Part shown: positions 14,201 to 26,200 of the stretch, piece after piece | Position numbering within the stretch: the first letter of the stretch is position 1 | How the letters are laid out: every line of letters starts with the position of its first letter | Assembly (NCBI GenBank): GCA_947561585.1 | Contig: CANNZV010000326.1 | Coordinates: 245,710 to 309,709 of the forward strand | Direction: 5' to 3' | DNA from: Caprella mutica | Taxonomy: Eukaryota > Arthropoda > Malacostraca > Amphipoda > Caprellidae | DNA length: 64,000 nucleotides | Made by a program: the position numbers and the translations under genes | The notes under the pieces: generated by a model | What the model saw: only the letters and a program-made list of their open reading frames with translations | The model's database searches: none | What the model was told of the DNA's origin: nothing

Positions 14201-17200
14201 AACCTTGATGTAAGTTATTTCAGATACCTAATAAATAGTAATAATCAAGATAGACCGAAACTAACCGTATTTTCTTTGTCACTTCCCATTACTTAATTAA
14301 TGTAATTCATTCAATACCTAGATAGGTAAATTGTTTTAACACAGTAGATATAGCTTCAAGTAATTTTGATTATAGTTTGTATTATCATTGTCTGTACCTA
14401 CAATCGCATGCATTAAGTGTTATTAATAATATTTCTGTCAGCTCTTTGCATTTATGTCTTCTAAGTTTTCTCTCTCGTAAATGTACATTAGTCTTCCTTT
14501 GAAAATATATTTCATAGAAAACGCCTACATATCTCCCAGCTCATAGAAAATTGTACCTATTTGCTGGTAAACTGATGTATTTATGATGCACTTGAATATT
14601 AACTAATCAGCGGAACTCGATATTGAGTTTTGTTTATTTTAATTGTATTTAGTAATGATTTAAAAAGTAAATATATTAACAAAGCATTAACAAAGAATCT
14701 TCTTCGTTTTCTTCCTCTATCTATGAGGTATAAAAGAAGGAGGTCCTCACGTGCTTCTGCCATCATAAGAACAGTGAAATTGACTCTTGTAGAGCGGCTA
14801 CAGCCGTAGCATTGGAATTCATATCAGTGGCTAGAGCCACGCGTCTGCAGCCGTATGGCTCGAGCAGTGTGGCTCTTGCCGCTTCAACCGCCGCATTGAA
14901 ATCCCACCTTCACATGGCAATACTATCTAGTGCGCACACTGAAAGAGAGTCCGAATTGAGAAAGAAAAATTGAAAGATAGACTAAGGTAGAAATCACTTC
15001 TCAGATGATTTCTCGCCAATCTATCTTCAAGTAGATTTCACACGGGTAGGTGGTACATCAGGCATGCTCCGCTATGGAGCGGACATGAGTTATTGTTACA
15101 TCACAGGGCTTTATTGCTATTAATGAATCCAATTTAATCTGAATCAGTCGCCGTAATAGTTTTTAGAACAAAATTTATTCTGAGTTAAGCCTTCCCTACT
15201 TATTATTTTTGTAATAATATTTAGATTATTAATTGGAATTGTAGTAATTCATATTTTAGAACTTAAAGTGCTCTATAATGTCTATTAATTTTTTCTTGAA
15301 AGTTATTACTATAATCCATTGTATTTTATGTGTTGTACTTTTATGTGAGCTAAGTAGTTCAGTATAATTATAAGATTATTTTTTTATGCGTTTCAATATC
15401 CTTGTAAATTCGGAAATTAATTGCAATTTTATTGAATTATAATCTTATTTTCAAATGAAACTGACCAATGTTTTTATGACTATTCGGAATTAATTAATTA
15501 CCACGCTACCAAGTACCTGGAAAATTTAATTGTTCAGCATACTTAGACCAAGAAAAAAGAGGAATGAGAAGAAATTAATTATTAACATGATGATTAATTG
15601 AGCCAGCATAACACAACCTCCTCTCACCAGTGTTACAAGCGAACTACTCGCTTTTGGTGTGCGTGGGTACTATCTTTCTTTCTTTCTCTCTTGCAATCTT
15701 TCTTGCTATCTCTCTGTTGGTGTGCGCGCAGCCTAATTAGTAATGACAAAACTCATTCGCGTTATCCTAGAATCGTGTAGCATAGTTATATGATATTTTG
15801 ATATTTACATGTAGTAGTACGCTTTTAAATTTATCGGGGACGAAATCAACAGGGTTTAAAAATTACCCGAGGTCAAATTACCGGCAGTCAAATTACCAGG
15901 AGTCAATAATTTACATTGATCAGTTTTCAACACGTTGTTTCGTACTTTTTTAATGGATTTGAATTCGTTTGATCACAACCATACTACGTTAAAATTATTA
16001 ATTGGATGAGATCATATTTTAATACACAGCATAAATGGATATAATTTGTAAGTAATTTTGTTATACTTTTATTTTAAAAGTTATGTAGTATCTTATCTAT
16101 CCATGAGTTCTAAAGTTCTCTAAATTATAATCAATTTCAAAAGGTATAATTCTTTGTTCAGGCGAAACAGCTGAAATGGATTTATTAAATATAAATCATG
16201 GCAACAAATTCCACTAACTATAATACTAAGGCTGCTTGCACACCAGAAGAGAGATAGCAAGAAAGATTGCAAGAGAGAAAGAAAGAAAGATAGTACCCGC
16301 GCACACCAAAAGCGAGTAGTTCGCTTGTAAAACTGGTGAGAGGAGGTTGTGTTATGCTGGATCAAATAATCATATTCATTATTAATTTCATTTCATTCCT
16401 TTTTTCTCGTGTAATTGGTCTAACTAAGTATGCTCAATAATTAAATTTCCATATATTTGATAGCGTGGTAATTAATAAATTCCCAATGGCCATTCCAAAA
16501 CATTGGTTCGTTTCATTCGAAAATAAGATTATAATTCAATAAAGTTGCAATTAATTTCCATATTTACAAGGATATTGAAGCGCATAAAAAATAATCTTAT
16601 AATTATACTTAACTACTTAGCTCACGCAAAAGTACAACACATAAAAATACAATGGATTATTGTAATAACCTTCAAGAACAAATTACTAAACATTATAGAA
16701 CACATTAAGCTCTAAAATATGAATTACTATAATTCCAATTAAAAATTTAAATAATATTACAAAAATAATTAGTAGGGAAGGCTTAACTTCCCTAATATGG
16801 CTTACGCAGGTTCAACCATTCTTTCATTTTCATTCACATCATCACAATTCACACTCATTCACTACCCGTAATTTAGAACATTCTTTTACCCTCATTTGCG
16901 CTGTATCCAGTGTCGACCTACCTTTCCTAAATCCTGATTGGTTCTCTTCCAGCACACTCATTCGCTCAGCCCACTAAATCAAACGCTTCGCAATCACTAT
17001 CGCTAGCACTCTAGTCCCTGCAAACAAACTCACCCTTTAATTATTCATGTAATTAAATATTCCACGTCTTTTTTCTTAAAAAAGGGCACCATCACTCCAA
17101 CTTTCAAAGATTTATCCCACCTATCTGCCCTTCTATCAAGAATCAGTGGAACCATCTCAATCACTATCGTTCCTCACATCTCATCCTTTCATACCCTATT

Positions 17201-20200
17201 CTCAATCCATCCGCACCAGCCCATCAAATATGTGAATGTCGATTCGATGCTGTTTGCTGTCGAATTCGTAGCGCTAACGGTGGGTATCGACTCAGCAACC
17301 ATTTCGACTCATAGTAGATATCGGAATGTCTTTTTCTAAATTATATCAGAATTTACACATCGAGTAGAAACATTAAAACCGATTCATGGTTTTAACAGCA
17401 TCATCTTGACGTCAGCATGTCTGTTTCCAAACGATATCTGAATTTATACTTCGACCAGAAGTACGAAAACAGATACGTTGTTTTAAAAGAATTGTTTCAA
17501 ATTTGGAAATTCATTCTCTTATCTGTCTGTTTTATAATACGTATAGAAATGTAGGAATTATTTCTATTCAATTGGATTGCACCTTTATATATAACGTACG
17601 TAGAGCTCCCTTAAAACTATACCCAATAATTAATACACTTATAGTAAACAACGGCAGTTGTAAAGATACGATCGGGCATTGGCACACTAGTGCGATTGTA
17701 CACTGGATCAACGTAAAGTAAGCGATACTGGAACATCGGTTGTTGAACAGTGTTTCTCCAGTGCCGTGAAAACGAAATGGATAACCAATCAAGTGATTTT
17801 TCGATGGTCAGTGCATTTATTGTTATGAAACTACTAAACTGCTTATTGTAAATAAGCCCCGAGGGGTTCCTGAAGCTGTCTTTTGTATATGGAAGAGAAG
17901 GGGAGTGGCGTCCCTTGGGTCCCAAACTGTTGTATTTTGAATTATGTATTGTCTATTTTATGTTTACCATGTTTATCATGTTTTTAACTCTCCATGCAGT
18001 TTTAGAAGATAGCACTAGGGTTATGCTCTACAATTATGAGGTCTTAGATTTTGTGTTGGGTAGGCTCGTAGGATTCATTTACTATCACATCATCATTTCC
18101 CTCTTACATCCTTGAGTGCAGCCACCGGTGCTTGTGACCATTTTTGGCATATTCATCGGTAAGTGACAGCATTCACGGAGTAGCTTTTCAGCAACCATGA
18201 GCGTCGTGACTTTGTCCATAGAGCCACTTTCCTTTCTGATTGCTTCTTCCAGTCCCTTGTATTTCATTTCCTTTTGACGTCAGCGACATGGCCTTTGGTT
18301 CCGAAGCAGACGTTAAACCTCTACTAAACGTAAATAATTAAAAGTTGATGGGCTATTTAACACATTCCATTTTAGAGTGAATTCTGTGTTATCAGACGGT
18401 TCCACTTTTTCCATTTTCGAATATGTTAGAAATAAATATAATAATTATCATTATTCAATTCTTGGCATCCATGATACCAGTACGTAAAATACAAGTTTAG
18501 AAATAAAAATCATTCCATAAATAATTTTTCTACGTAAAATGTGGAACCCCATATCCGATTACTTGATCTTTCACCTAATACCAAAAGCTGCAAATGAGAC
18601 GATTAAAATTCAGTGATTCACATTATAGATAATTAAACTTAAAGTGGTAATCGGACTCCATAAATCTATATATAATAATCATTATTTAACTTTTATTTCA
18701 ATTGGTATCATACCATCAGCTATTATGTTACTAATTAAATAGTAGTTAAATAGTAATTATATATTTTCCTTTATACCGTGTTCGAAAATATAGACCCTAT
18801 TAAAAACTTAGAACATATACCTTATTGCTAAAATTATTTCACAGAGCACAAAATTCCTGTTTTATATAACACAATTATATAAGTCAAAATGTCAAACTAA
18901 TTACTCAACTATTATGACCTTTATTTACTGAGTGAGAGTTAGTATATGGTCAAATTTTAATTAATGCATTCATTACTTTGAACTTTCATCACAGAGCTTT
19001 CATCTTTATTCTAAGTCGTGGCCTCAAAACATTTTCTTTAATTTGAACTCATAGAGAATGGAATTTTTAGGAGTTACAATTATATAAAAATTTGACCAAC
19101 TTAATTATAACTATTTGTAATAAGAATAAATTGTGATTTTGGTTATAAAACCGGTACTTGCCTGTATTGTTCTATTCATTTTAAAATATCTCTAACTACT
19201 TCCGATTCGTTCAATATCAATTTTTTGGGAGGCAAAATACATCCACGGTGGCACACTGGCAGATGTACAGGCACGAGGATAGAAGGCCGCACGTTCGATA
19301 CCCGGACACATCACTTCATTTCTTCCTGTCTCTTCCATTTCTTCCCTCTGCCGCGTTCATTATGTAACATTAATCAAATTGATATGCACCTAAACATACA
19401 GTATGTTATATCAATAAAGTATGATTTAAAAAAACAAAATTATTTATTGGATGCGAGTGGATATCGTTTCGAAGCATATCAGATATATAATTAGGTGTCG
19501 GTTCGATACAGATTCCCTATGTATGTTGGACGTCGTAATTTATCTTCCTATTCAACCCTGTTATAACGGTATCGCTTCGATGTCAAATATACTTGATATG
19601 ATGCCGTTTAGCGGTGCAAGCGGATAGTGGATTGATTTATACTAGATGTCACCATGTCTAATTGGTTACTGGTGTTCGATGTCGGAGAAGCGGGTAAACA
19701 TAATCGTTTAAACATCGAATCGATACGTTCAGGTTTGCTGGGAGGCATTGATTTATTAACCTCTTTCATAGCACTTTCTATCTCTTCCCATTCATTCGCT
19801 TCTCTCGCCTCGGCATTCATCCTCAAGTCAATTGCCGCTTTCTATCACTACAGGTTCCACATCAAACCTCTCTGCAGTCACACTTTCGAAATTATTTTCA
19901 AACTTTAAATCATAATTACATTCCCACCTATTTTTTTACTACCTGTCATATCTAACTGAGGCAACACATTTATACATATTCCTATCACCATTCTCCCTCC
20001 ATTCTCCTCAGCTTCAATTCTCAGTTCTCTTCGCTGCCTACGCATTATATCTCGCTACCCTCACATTCTCTTCCACTCCTTTAAACGCTCCTCTTTCATT
20101 CTCTCTCCACCTGGTCATTTTCTACCCTCCAGCCTTTCCACTGCCACAATTCTAGCTGCCACGAGTTTACCTAATCCTATCCTTCAACCCTCTCAGTTCC

Positions 20201-23200
20201 TCCTCATGGCCAACCGTCCAGTTCTCGAACCACGCTTCTACAGTCTCACTCTCGACTTCTACCTATCCTCCTCCTTTTCTTCCTTCTTACCTTCACCTCA
20301 ATGATCTTAATTTCATGGTCCGATTGCTCCTCACTGCATTCCGTCTTCATTCGCTTCACAATTCATATCCCTTCAATCCTCCTTACAACAAATGCATCCT
20401 ATGCATACCACCTACCGTACCTCATAATTATGATACCATATTTTCCTCCTACATTGTTTCATAAAGTTTTAGTTAAATAGCTCAGTTCATTGACCTCGCA
20501 CCAATCCATAAGGTCCGTACCTGCCTCATTAACTCAAACTACCCGATACCTACGGTCCTTCAGCATATCTCCTGCATAATAAAACAACTATCTGCATTGG
20601 CATTAAATTATTTCCTCTCTTATTATTAACCAATCACCCCGCCCCCTTCACACCTACTTGTTCGTCTACATACATCCTATTTTTCCATTTTCCCGTTATT
20701 TGGCACATATTGACTGGTAGACGAACACCAGCCTCATTCCTCCCACTTCTACCGTGTTACTACTCTGTCCATCTCTGCTGTCCCTCCACTACCCACTTCT
20801 CCATTGCTTCAGTCGCATCAGTACGGATGCCTTCTTCAAATTAATTACCTCCATTCCTTTTTCTCCTCTTCCGACCATATAATCCCCTCCCCGTCTGTAC
20901 TCAACTCCGTTATCAAAACTATCTCCCACCCCTTCCCTCTTATAATTTCCGCCACCTTTCTCAACATGCTCCGGCTGTTCTTCCTTAAGGACAACCTCTG
21001 TACATTCCATGTCACTATCTTGCTAATACCTTCCTACATCTCCTATTTTTCGCCCTCCTTTTTTTAACTTCTTCCTACTCTGTCATTCTCTTCTATGTAT
21101 ATTGTTTATCTGTTCTTTTCTCCCTTTTATTTCTTTCTCCCCATATCATAGTTCCTCTCCTAGTCCTAGAACCCCACCCCAACATTCATCATCCTCTGTT
21201 GCTTCTATCTCCCTCTAAGTCTCTCTCTTTCTCACACTAACTATCCATCTAACTCCCCTTCTTCTTCCTCCACTCCCACATTTCCCCTATTTTCCCTCAC
21301 CAAAACCAGGGCTTGAGTGAATCTTGCACAGCTGCCTCTTCAATTCTACTGTCCTCTGCCTCAAACCGCATACCGCTCGATCTACCAAAGTTCGATGCCC
21401 AAAAATGCCCTCACCGCTACTTTGTTTAAAGAGTTATTCAGGGTGGCCATTCCAGTTCCACTAAGAATAATGAAACAGCCAATAAATAGTGTACGGAGGT
21501 TTTCGAATCGACTTCATACCACTGTATCATATTTTGTTCCTAGAAGAGAAGAGTCGAATTAAACCAAAGTAGGGTGAGATAAAATATATACTTCTCGAGT
21601 TGATGGATTATCCGCACAAACTTATGTGGGACATCCATGAAAAAATGAAATTGGGAGAGCCTCGATTAGCGAGCGATACACAATGGTTTGCTGTATCCAC
21701 GTACAAGATGACTGGGTTTGACAGGGGGATGTGGGGGGCTAGTATAATCATAGATTAATCTCACTAATTACTTCGTGATTCGTAAGCTGGTCGAAACAAA
21801 GCTTATAGAAATAATAGTTTTTTCATGTCAGGTAGATTCTATTCTGTTTTTAATTTTTTGGTTCTATTAGACTTAATGAAATAAATTGGCTTTGTTTGGA
21901 ATATGTTCGAGAGATTAAAACTTTTCCGTTTCTTATGATTGACAAAAAGACTTGCACAAGTTTATATGAGTCAAGAAAAACTGGTTAAACGCTTGTTAAG
22001 TTACACAGTAAATCGTTTCATCTGCCGTGCTACTTTTTCTTTTCCATAAAATATATATTTGTACTCTATAGGATCTTAAGCTCCGACAGCAGGTTGCAAC
22101 TTTTGGTTTTGGCCAAGAGAGGTCGATTGACGTTTTCTCTTTAACTCACCTGCGTTTTGCAGTAGAGTGACATCATTCATCAACTTACATCACATTTTGT
22201 CTTCTATTTCAATTCTGGGAATCGTTTTCAAGGTTGTACAAAATATTTCTTTGAATACTTTTACGATCGTGATAGAACTACTATTCCCCTCCTATCCGTT
22301 TTTTCTTAGCGATATGAATAGTTTATTACTTAGCTTACATTAATTTAACATACGTAGCTCTCTTGAAAGCTATTACCGATTTTATTCGGGCTACTTCGTT
22401 TAAGCTTCTATGGCAACTTTACCATAATTAGTTAGTTAGTTATGGGGAACATGCAAGTTTCCTAGCGATCTTTACCATAAACATTATATCTCTATACTGT
22501 AAAAGGGGTATTTACGCTGTATGCAGAAACATCTAAAGGGAGCCAGCCAGCAGATTCATGTCTTTAGAAGAGATTCCTCCCGTAAGATTAAATAATTGCT
22601 TTCAAACATTCATTTAGAAGAAACTAATTAAACTATTTGACAGTGCCCGGACTATCCAAAAACTGATATGATCGTTGCATCACCGCTACTTAAGTGAAAC
22701 TTCCTCTTACGAAACCATTGTCTCATGTAACTCCTTATCTATTATTTCTTCACAGGGAAAAATCTAATCTTCTGTGAATCACTTTGCTTCCACCAGTCAA
22801 CTGTGCCATTCCTTTTAGAAACCGTGGAGTTCAACATCGTATTTAAAGTATGGCAATTTTTACATCGACCTCGGTACCTGAAATTATTAGGTCGGAAGCT
22901 GTAAGAATTTTTATGGGCTTTGATATACGTCACCTGTATTAGCTAGTTATCTTAGCCTATAGTGTAACCTTCAACTTCTCAATGGCAATTCAATTTCTTA
23001 CCCTTTTATATGAAATTTATGGGCTTCCAAAAATTCATTCCTAAAGTCTAGAAAATCATTAATTTTTTTATATATATCCAATCGTCCTATTTTTCATATT
23101 TCAACTATAACTGTGATCCGTTCAATATGAGACTTTCTTACCTATTTTTCATTGCAACATAATTTCCGTTCTCTCCTCTCAGCAACAATTCTAGTGTCAC

Positions 23201-26200
23201 CAACTTAGTTTTCGATGATTTCAACCTAGTAAAGTACCACTCCACTTTTATTGGAGATTTTCTAATCTGCTTTTTCTTAAATTTATATTTTCTCCTGCAG
23301 TAATGATAAAACTTTTTATACTTCAATTATCTACTTGGAATCTTTCTTCAGCAGGTAGAGCCAACATGCTGCGTCAGTCACGATTCATCCCATCAACTTC
23401 ACGCTTTCCTCTCTCAAATATATTACCCAAATCAAAATTCATTGGAGGAGGCGATTTATTCGATGACTCAGGACGACACCATTTCACTGACATGGGACGA
23501 CCGAAGAGAGCTCTTTTCGATGATTCTTGTAAGGGTGACTTCGACAGGAAAATATTCGTCGAGCTTGATCGAGTCTGTGAGGATTGCTACAATTTATATC
23601 GTAAACCTTCTGTGTCATACGAATGCAGGTAAGACCGTTATATTTATTAGTAAATCGAACATATCATTCATTAATATAATTCTCATTTGCTTTCATAAAT
23701 GTAGTTTCCTACATTAATAATGTAGGAAATGGAATAATTGTTAACCGTGTTCAGTTTTTGCTTTGTTTTGATGCGTTTTATTTGGCTTTGTTTGGAATTT
23801 GTTCAAAATATAAAACGTAAAGTTTCTTATGGTTGACAAGAAAACTTGCTCAAGTTTAGATGAGTCAAGAAAAACTGGTAAAACGCTTGTTAAGTTACAC
23901 AGTAAATCGCCTAATGTTCTGTGCTACTTTTTCTTTTTCATATAAAAAATATTTGTACTCTAAATAATCTTAAGCTCCGATTGCAGGTCGCAACTTTTGG
24001 TTTTAAGTATAATATAGAAAACAGCAATAAAGAATTCAATAAGTTCACATTCAGAACAGTTATCTATTTGTCACCCGAAAATTGCAGTTGAAATTCTCTC
24101 TTATGAGTTTCTTTATGTTGTTAACATATGAAGATATTATAAAAAAATGTATGATTCTCTAAAGCATGAGGATTACAAATTTGAGAGACAAATTGAAGTC
24201 ATTATTAACAAAATGGAATTTCCCCCAGTGATTTTGTATTCTATAGCAATTCACCATGATGATTATTGGAAAATATAGAAATAGATTGAAAAACACAGTA
24301 AGTTAAATTATAGTGACAATTTTAATATATGTAAGTAAGAAAAATGTATAGGAATAAATGTAAACTCTTTCTAATCTACAGTTTTAATTATTTGTTGGCT
24401 CTATTGCAGGTGTACTCGAGCCAAATCTACACTCTGTCTATAATGCTGATATATCGAAGAAGTAAAGTAAATTACGGAATTTTATCTAATCTGTTGATCT
24501 CAATACAAGCTAGAGCGTTGACAGGGTCTTTCATCTATAAACAGAATGAGGTTTCGTGTCCATTAATTTATTCAAATGCAAAATTCACTTATTACTGATC
24601 AAATAGTGAAAACACAAGATTCAAATTTTCCCATCCTTGAATCAGCCGGTTATACCTATCGCTAGAATATGTTCAAAATAGATTATTTTCTTTCTACTAA
24701 GTGTTTAAATAAAATATAAATTTATTGAATGAAACCTTCATACAACTTAACTATAAAGTTGCTTACCAAATACATAGAAAATACTAGGTATAAACGGAAG
24801 AGAAAACTTTAAATTTATCCTTTTATTTTATCATGGTATAATAAAAGTTTGTCTATATTTTGATAGGAGATTCAGGTTCGAGATAGATATAAACTTATGT
24901 ATATTAGTGCCAAATATCAAACACAAAGAATATTATATTCAATTATGTAGAGTATTTACTTCAGTCGACTCAGGATTTTTCTGAGAGCCGTCAAGAATCA
25001 GATCGGGTTGTCCAGCAGTTCCCAGAACCTTCTCACAACTCCGTCCTCTTTCACGTCAGGCACTACATCCAGACCATAATATGGCCAGTTCTACTCTCTC
25101 CCCTCTAGTCAAGCTCTCCTTACAGTTCTATTTCACTCCCATCTCGAATCCCCTCCTAGTATCAACGTACTGTATTATTGCTCTCCTCTCCCTCAGCCTG
25201 CTGCCTATCACGGTTCTTCTCGCACTCCCATCTAGCTTCATCTGACTCTTAAGATTACCCCCCTCTCACGCCTTCTCATTCCCCAGTTCATTGTTCCTGA
25301 TAACAACACCACCTCACCTATCTTCTTCGAATTGCCAAAGCTTCTCCCTGATATGCTTCAGCTCAGGTCCACAGCTGATCAACAAATTATGATCTGCTTT
25401 CGGTGACCACAGCCGCTCTATTCTATTCTTCCTTAACCAGCAGACATACCACCGCTTCTGTCATAGCTCTTTGCACCGGTTTCTGCACTGAAACTATTGC
25501 ACCAGGCATCCCCACTACTGCACCGTCTGTTTTCCACAACCACTCCGCCTCCTCCTCTGGTGGTAGTTCATCTGAATCACATAGCACGGCCACAGAAAAG
25601 CACAATGTGCTCCCAATACTCATTCCATGGCCCCGATGGAAAGAGAAATGTCATTTTAGCTAGAAGCAGAACAGGTTTTAAAAGAGGATGAAACTGTTAG
25701 GCTTGCTCAGTTACGTGAATTATCGCGCACGGGTGCTTGTAAAACCATGGACCCCGGATGGTTAATAGTTGATAAACCTCATAAGATGGCTTAGATCTCT
25801 GATAACTGCTATGAACTCTACATTGTGTTGCAACCTCCTCCACAATTCAACAGAAGTATTGTCATCCATAGATAACATACACTGTGGAAATGAAAAAAGA
25901 CGCTCGTGATTACTGTTGGTGCAGGACCAGTTTTGCCATCATTGAGTTATTCACCTAGATCCCCAATTACAAGAGACACCCTAATACCTGCTGATGGATC
26001 AGCGAGTGATGAGGACCCTGTGACTCGATAAATAGAACCCCTCACTGTTGGCCGAAGCTTTCAGTGACAATGATGAAACACCTGAAGTTCTAGGCCTAAA
26101 TTTTAAAATGCCCGTGCCGTGTAATGGCTGAATCCGTACCTCTCTATATCCGAGCACCATGCCCCCGACCAGGACTGGCTGTTCTTCCCCGTTCCGCTTC

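Larger units (their letters stand above)
11196..14912. mobile_element. Composite repeat region with GC-rich GGCGGCTGAAGCGG modules
   Basis: Two direct copies of an approximately 285-bp GC-rich module lie at 11302-11575 and 12322-12605. They share ATGCGGCGGCTGAAGCGG, then TTTTGGACTGCTATCCGATA and CTACAGCCGTACGGCCGAA. An inverted, shorter copy lies at about 14786-14912. Between the direct copies is an AT-rich satellite; between the second and the inverted copy is a 1-kb palindrome. The left edge begins with GGCTGCGCGCACACCAAAAG (11196), a sequence reused in the foldback at 15.2-16.8 kb. This looks like a non-autonomous DNA element with long inverted ends into which others have inserted; its superfamily is unknown. 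Confidence 0.6.
5256..23354 (+). other. CHH intron 1 (18.1 kb)
   Basis: The donor is GTGAGT at 5256. The acceptor is the tandem CTTCAGCAG ending at 23354, with a first AG at 23350-23351. It separates the signal exon from the core-hormone exon in phase 1. It carries three degenerate LINE fragments in the opposite orientation, a satellite-bearing composite repeat, two large palindromes and a SINE-like head, listed separately. I see no host gene inside it. Confidence 0.8.

Noticed and set aside
15598..16365. Two similar ORFs on opposite strands beginning with [12 protein letters not shown] sequence, suggestive of a duplicated gene pair.
   Set aside because: They are the two mirrored arms of the foldback at 15184-16787. 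The similarity is at DNA level across non-coding parts too.
19242..19305. A tRNA gene, because A- and B-box-like sequences are correctly spaced.
   Set aside because: No acceptor stem or full T stem can be formed. Treated as a SINE head.
21459..21732. Searched for a duplicated CHH core exon at the offset implied by the 225-bp direct repeats.
   Set aside because: No Cys-spacing pattern or KR site is present. The flanking repeats are therefore not evidence of exon duplication.
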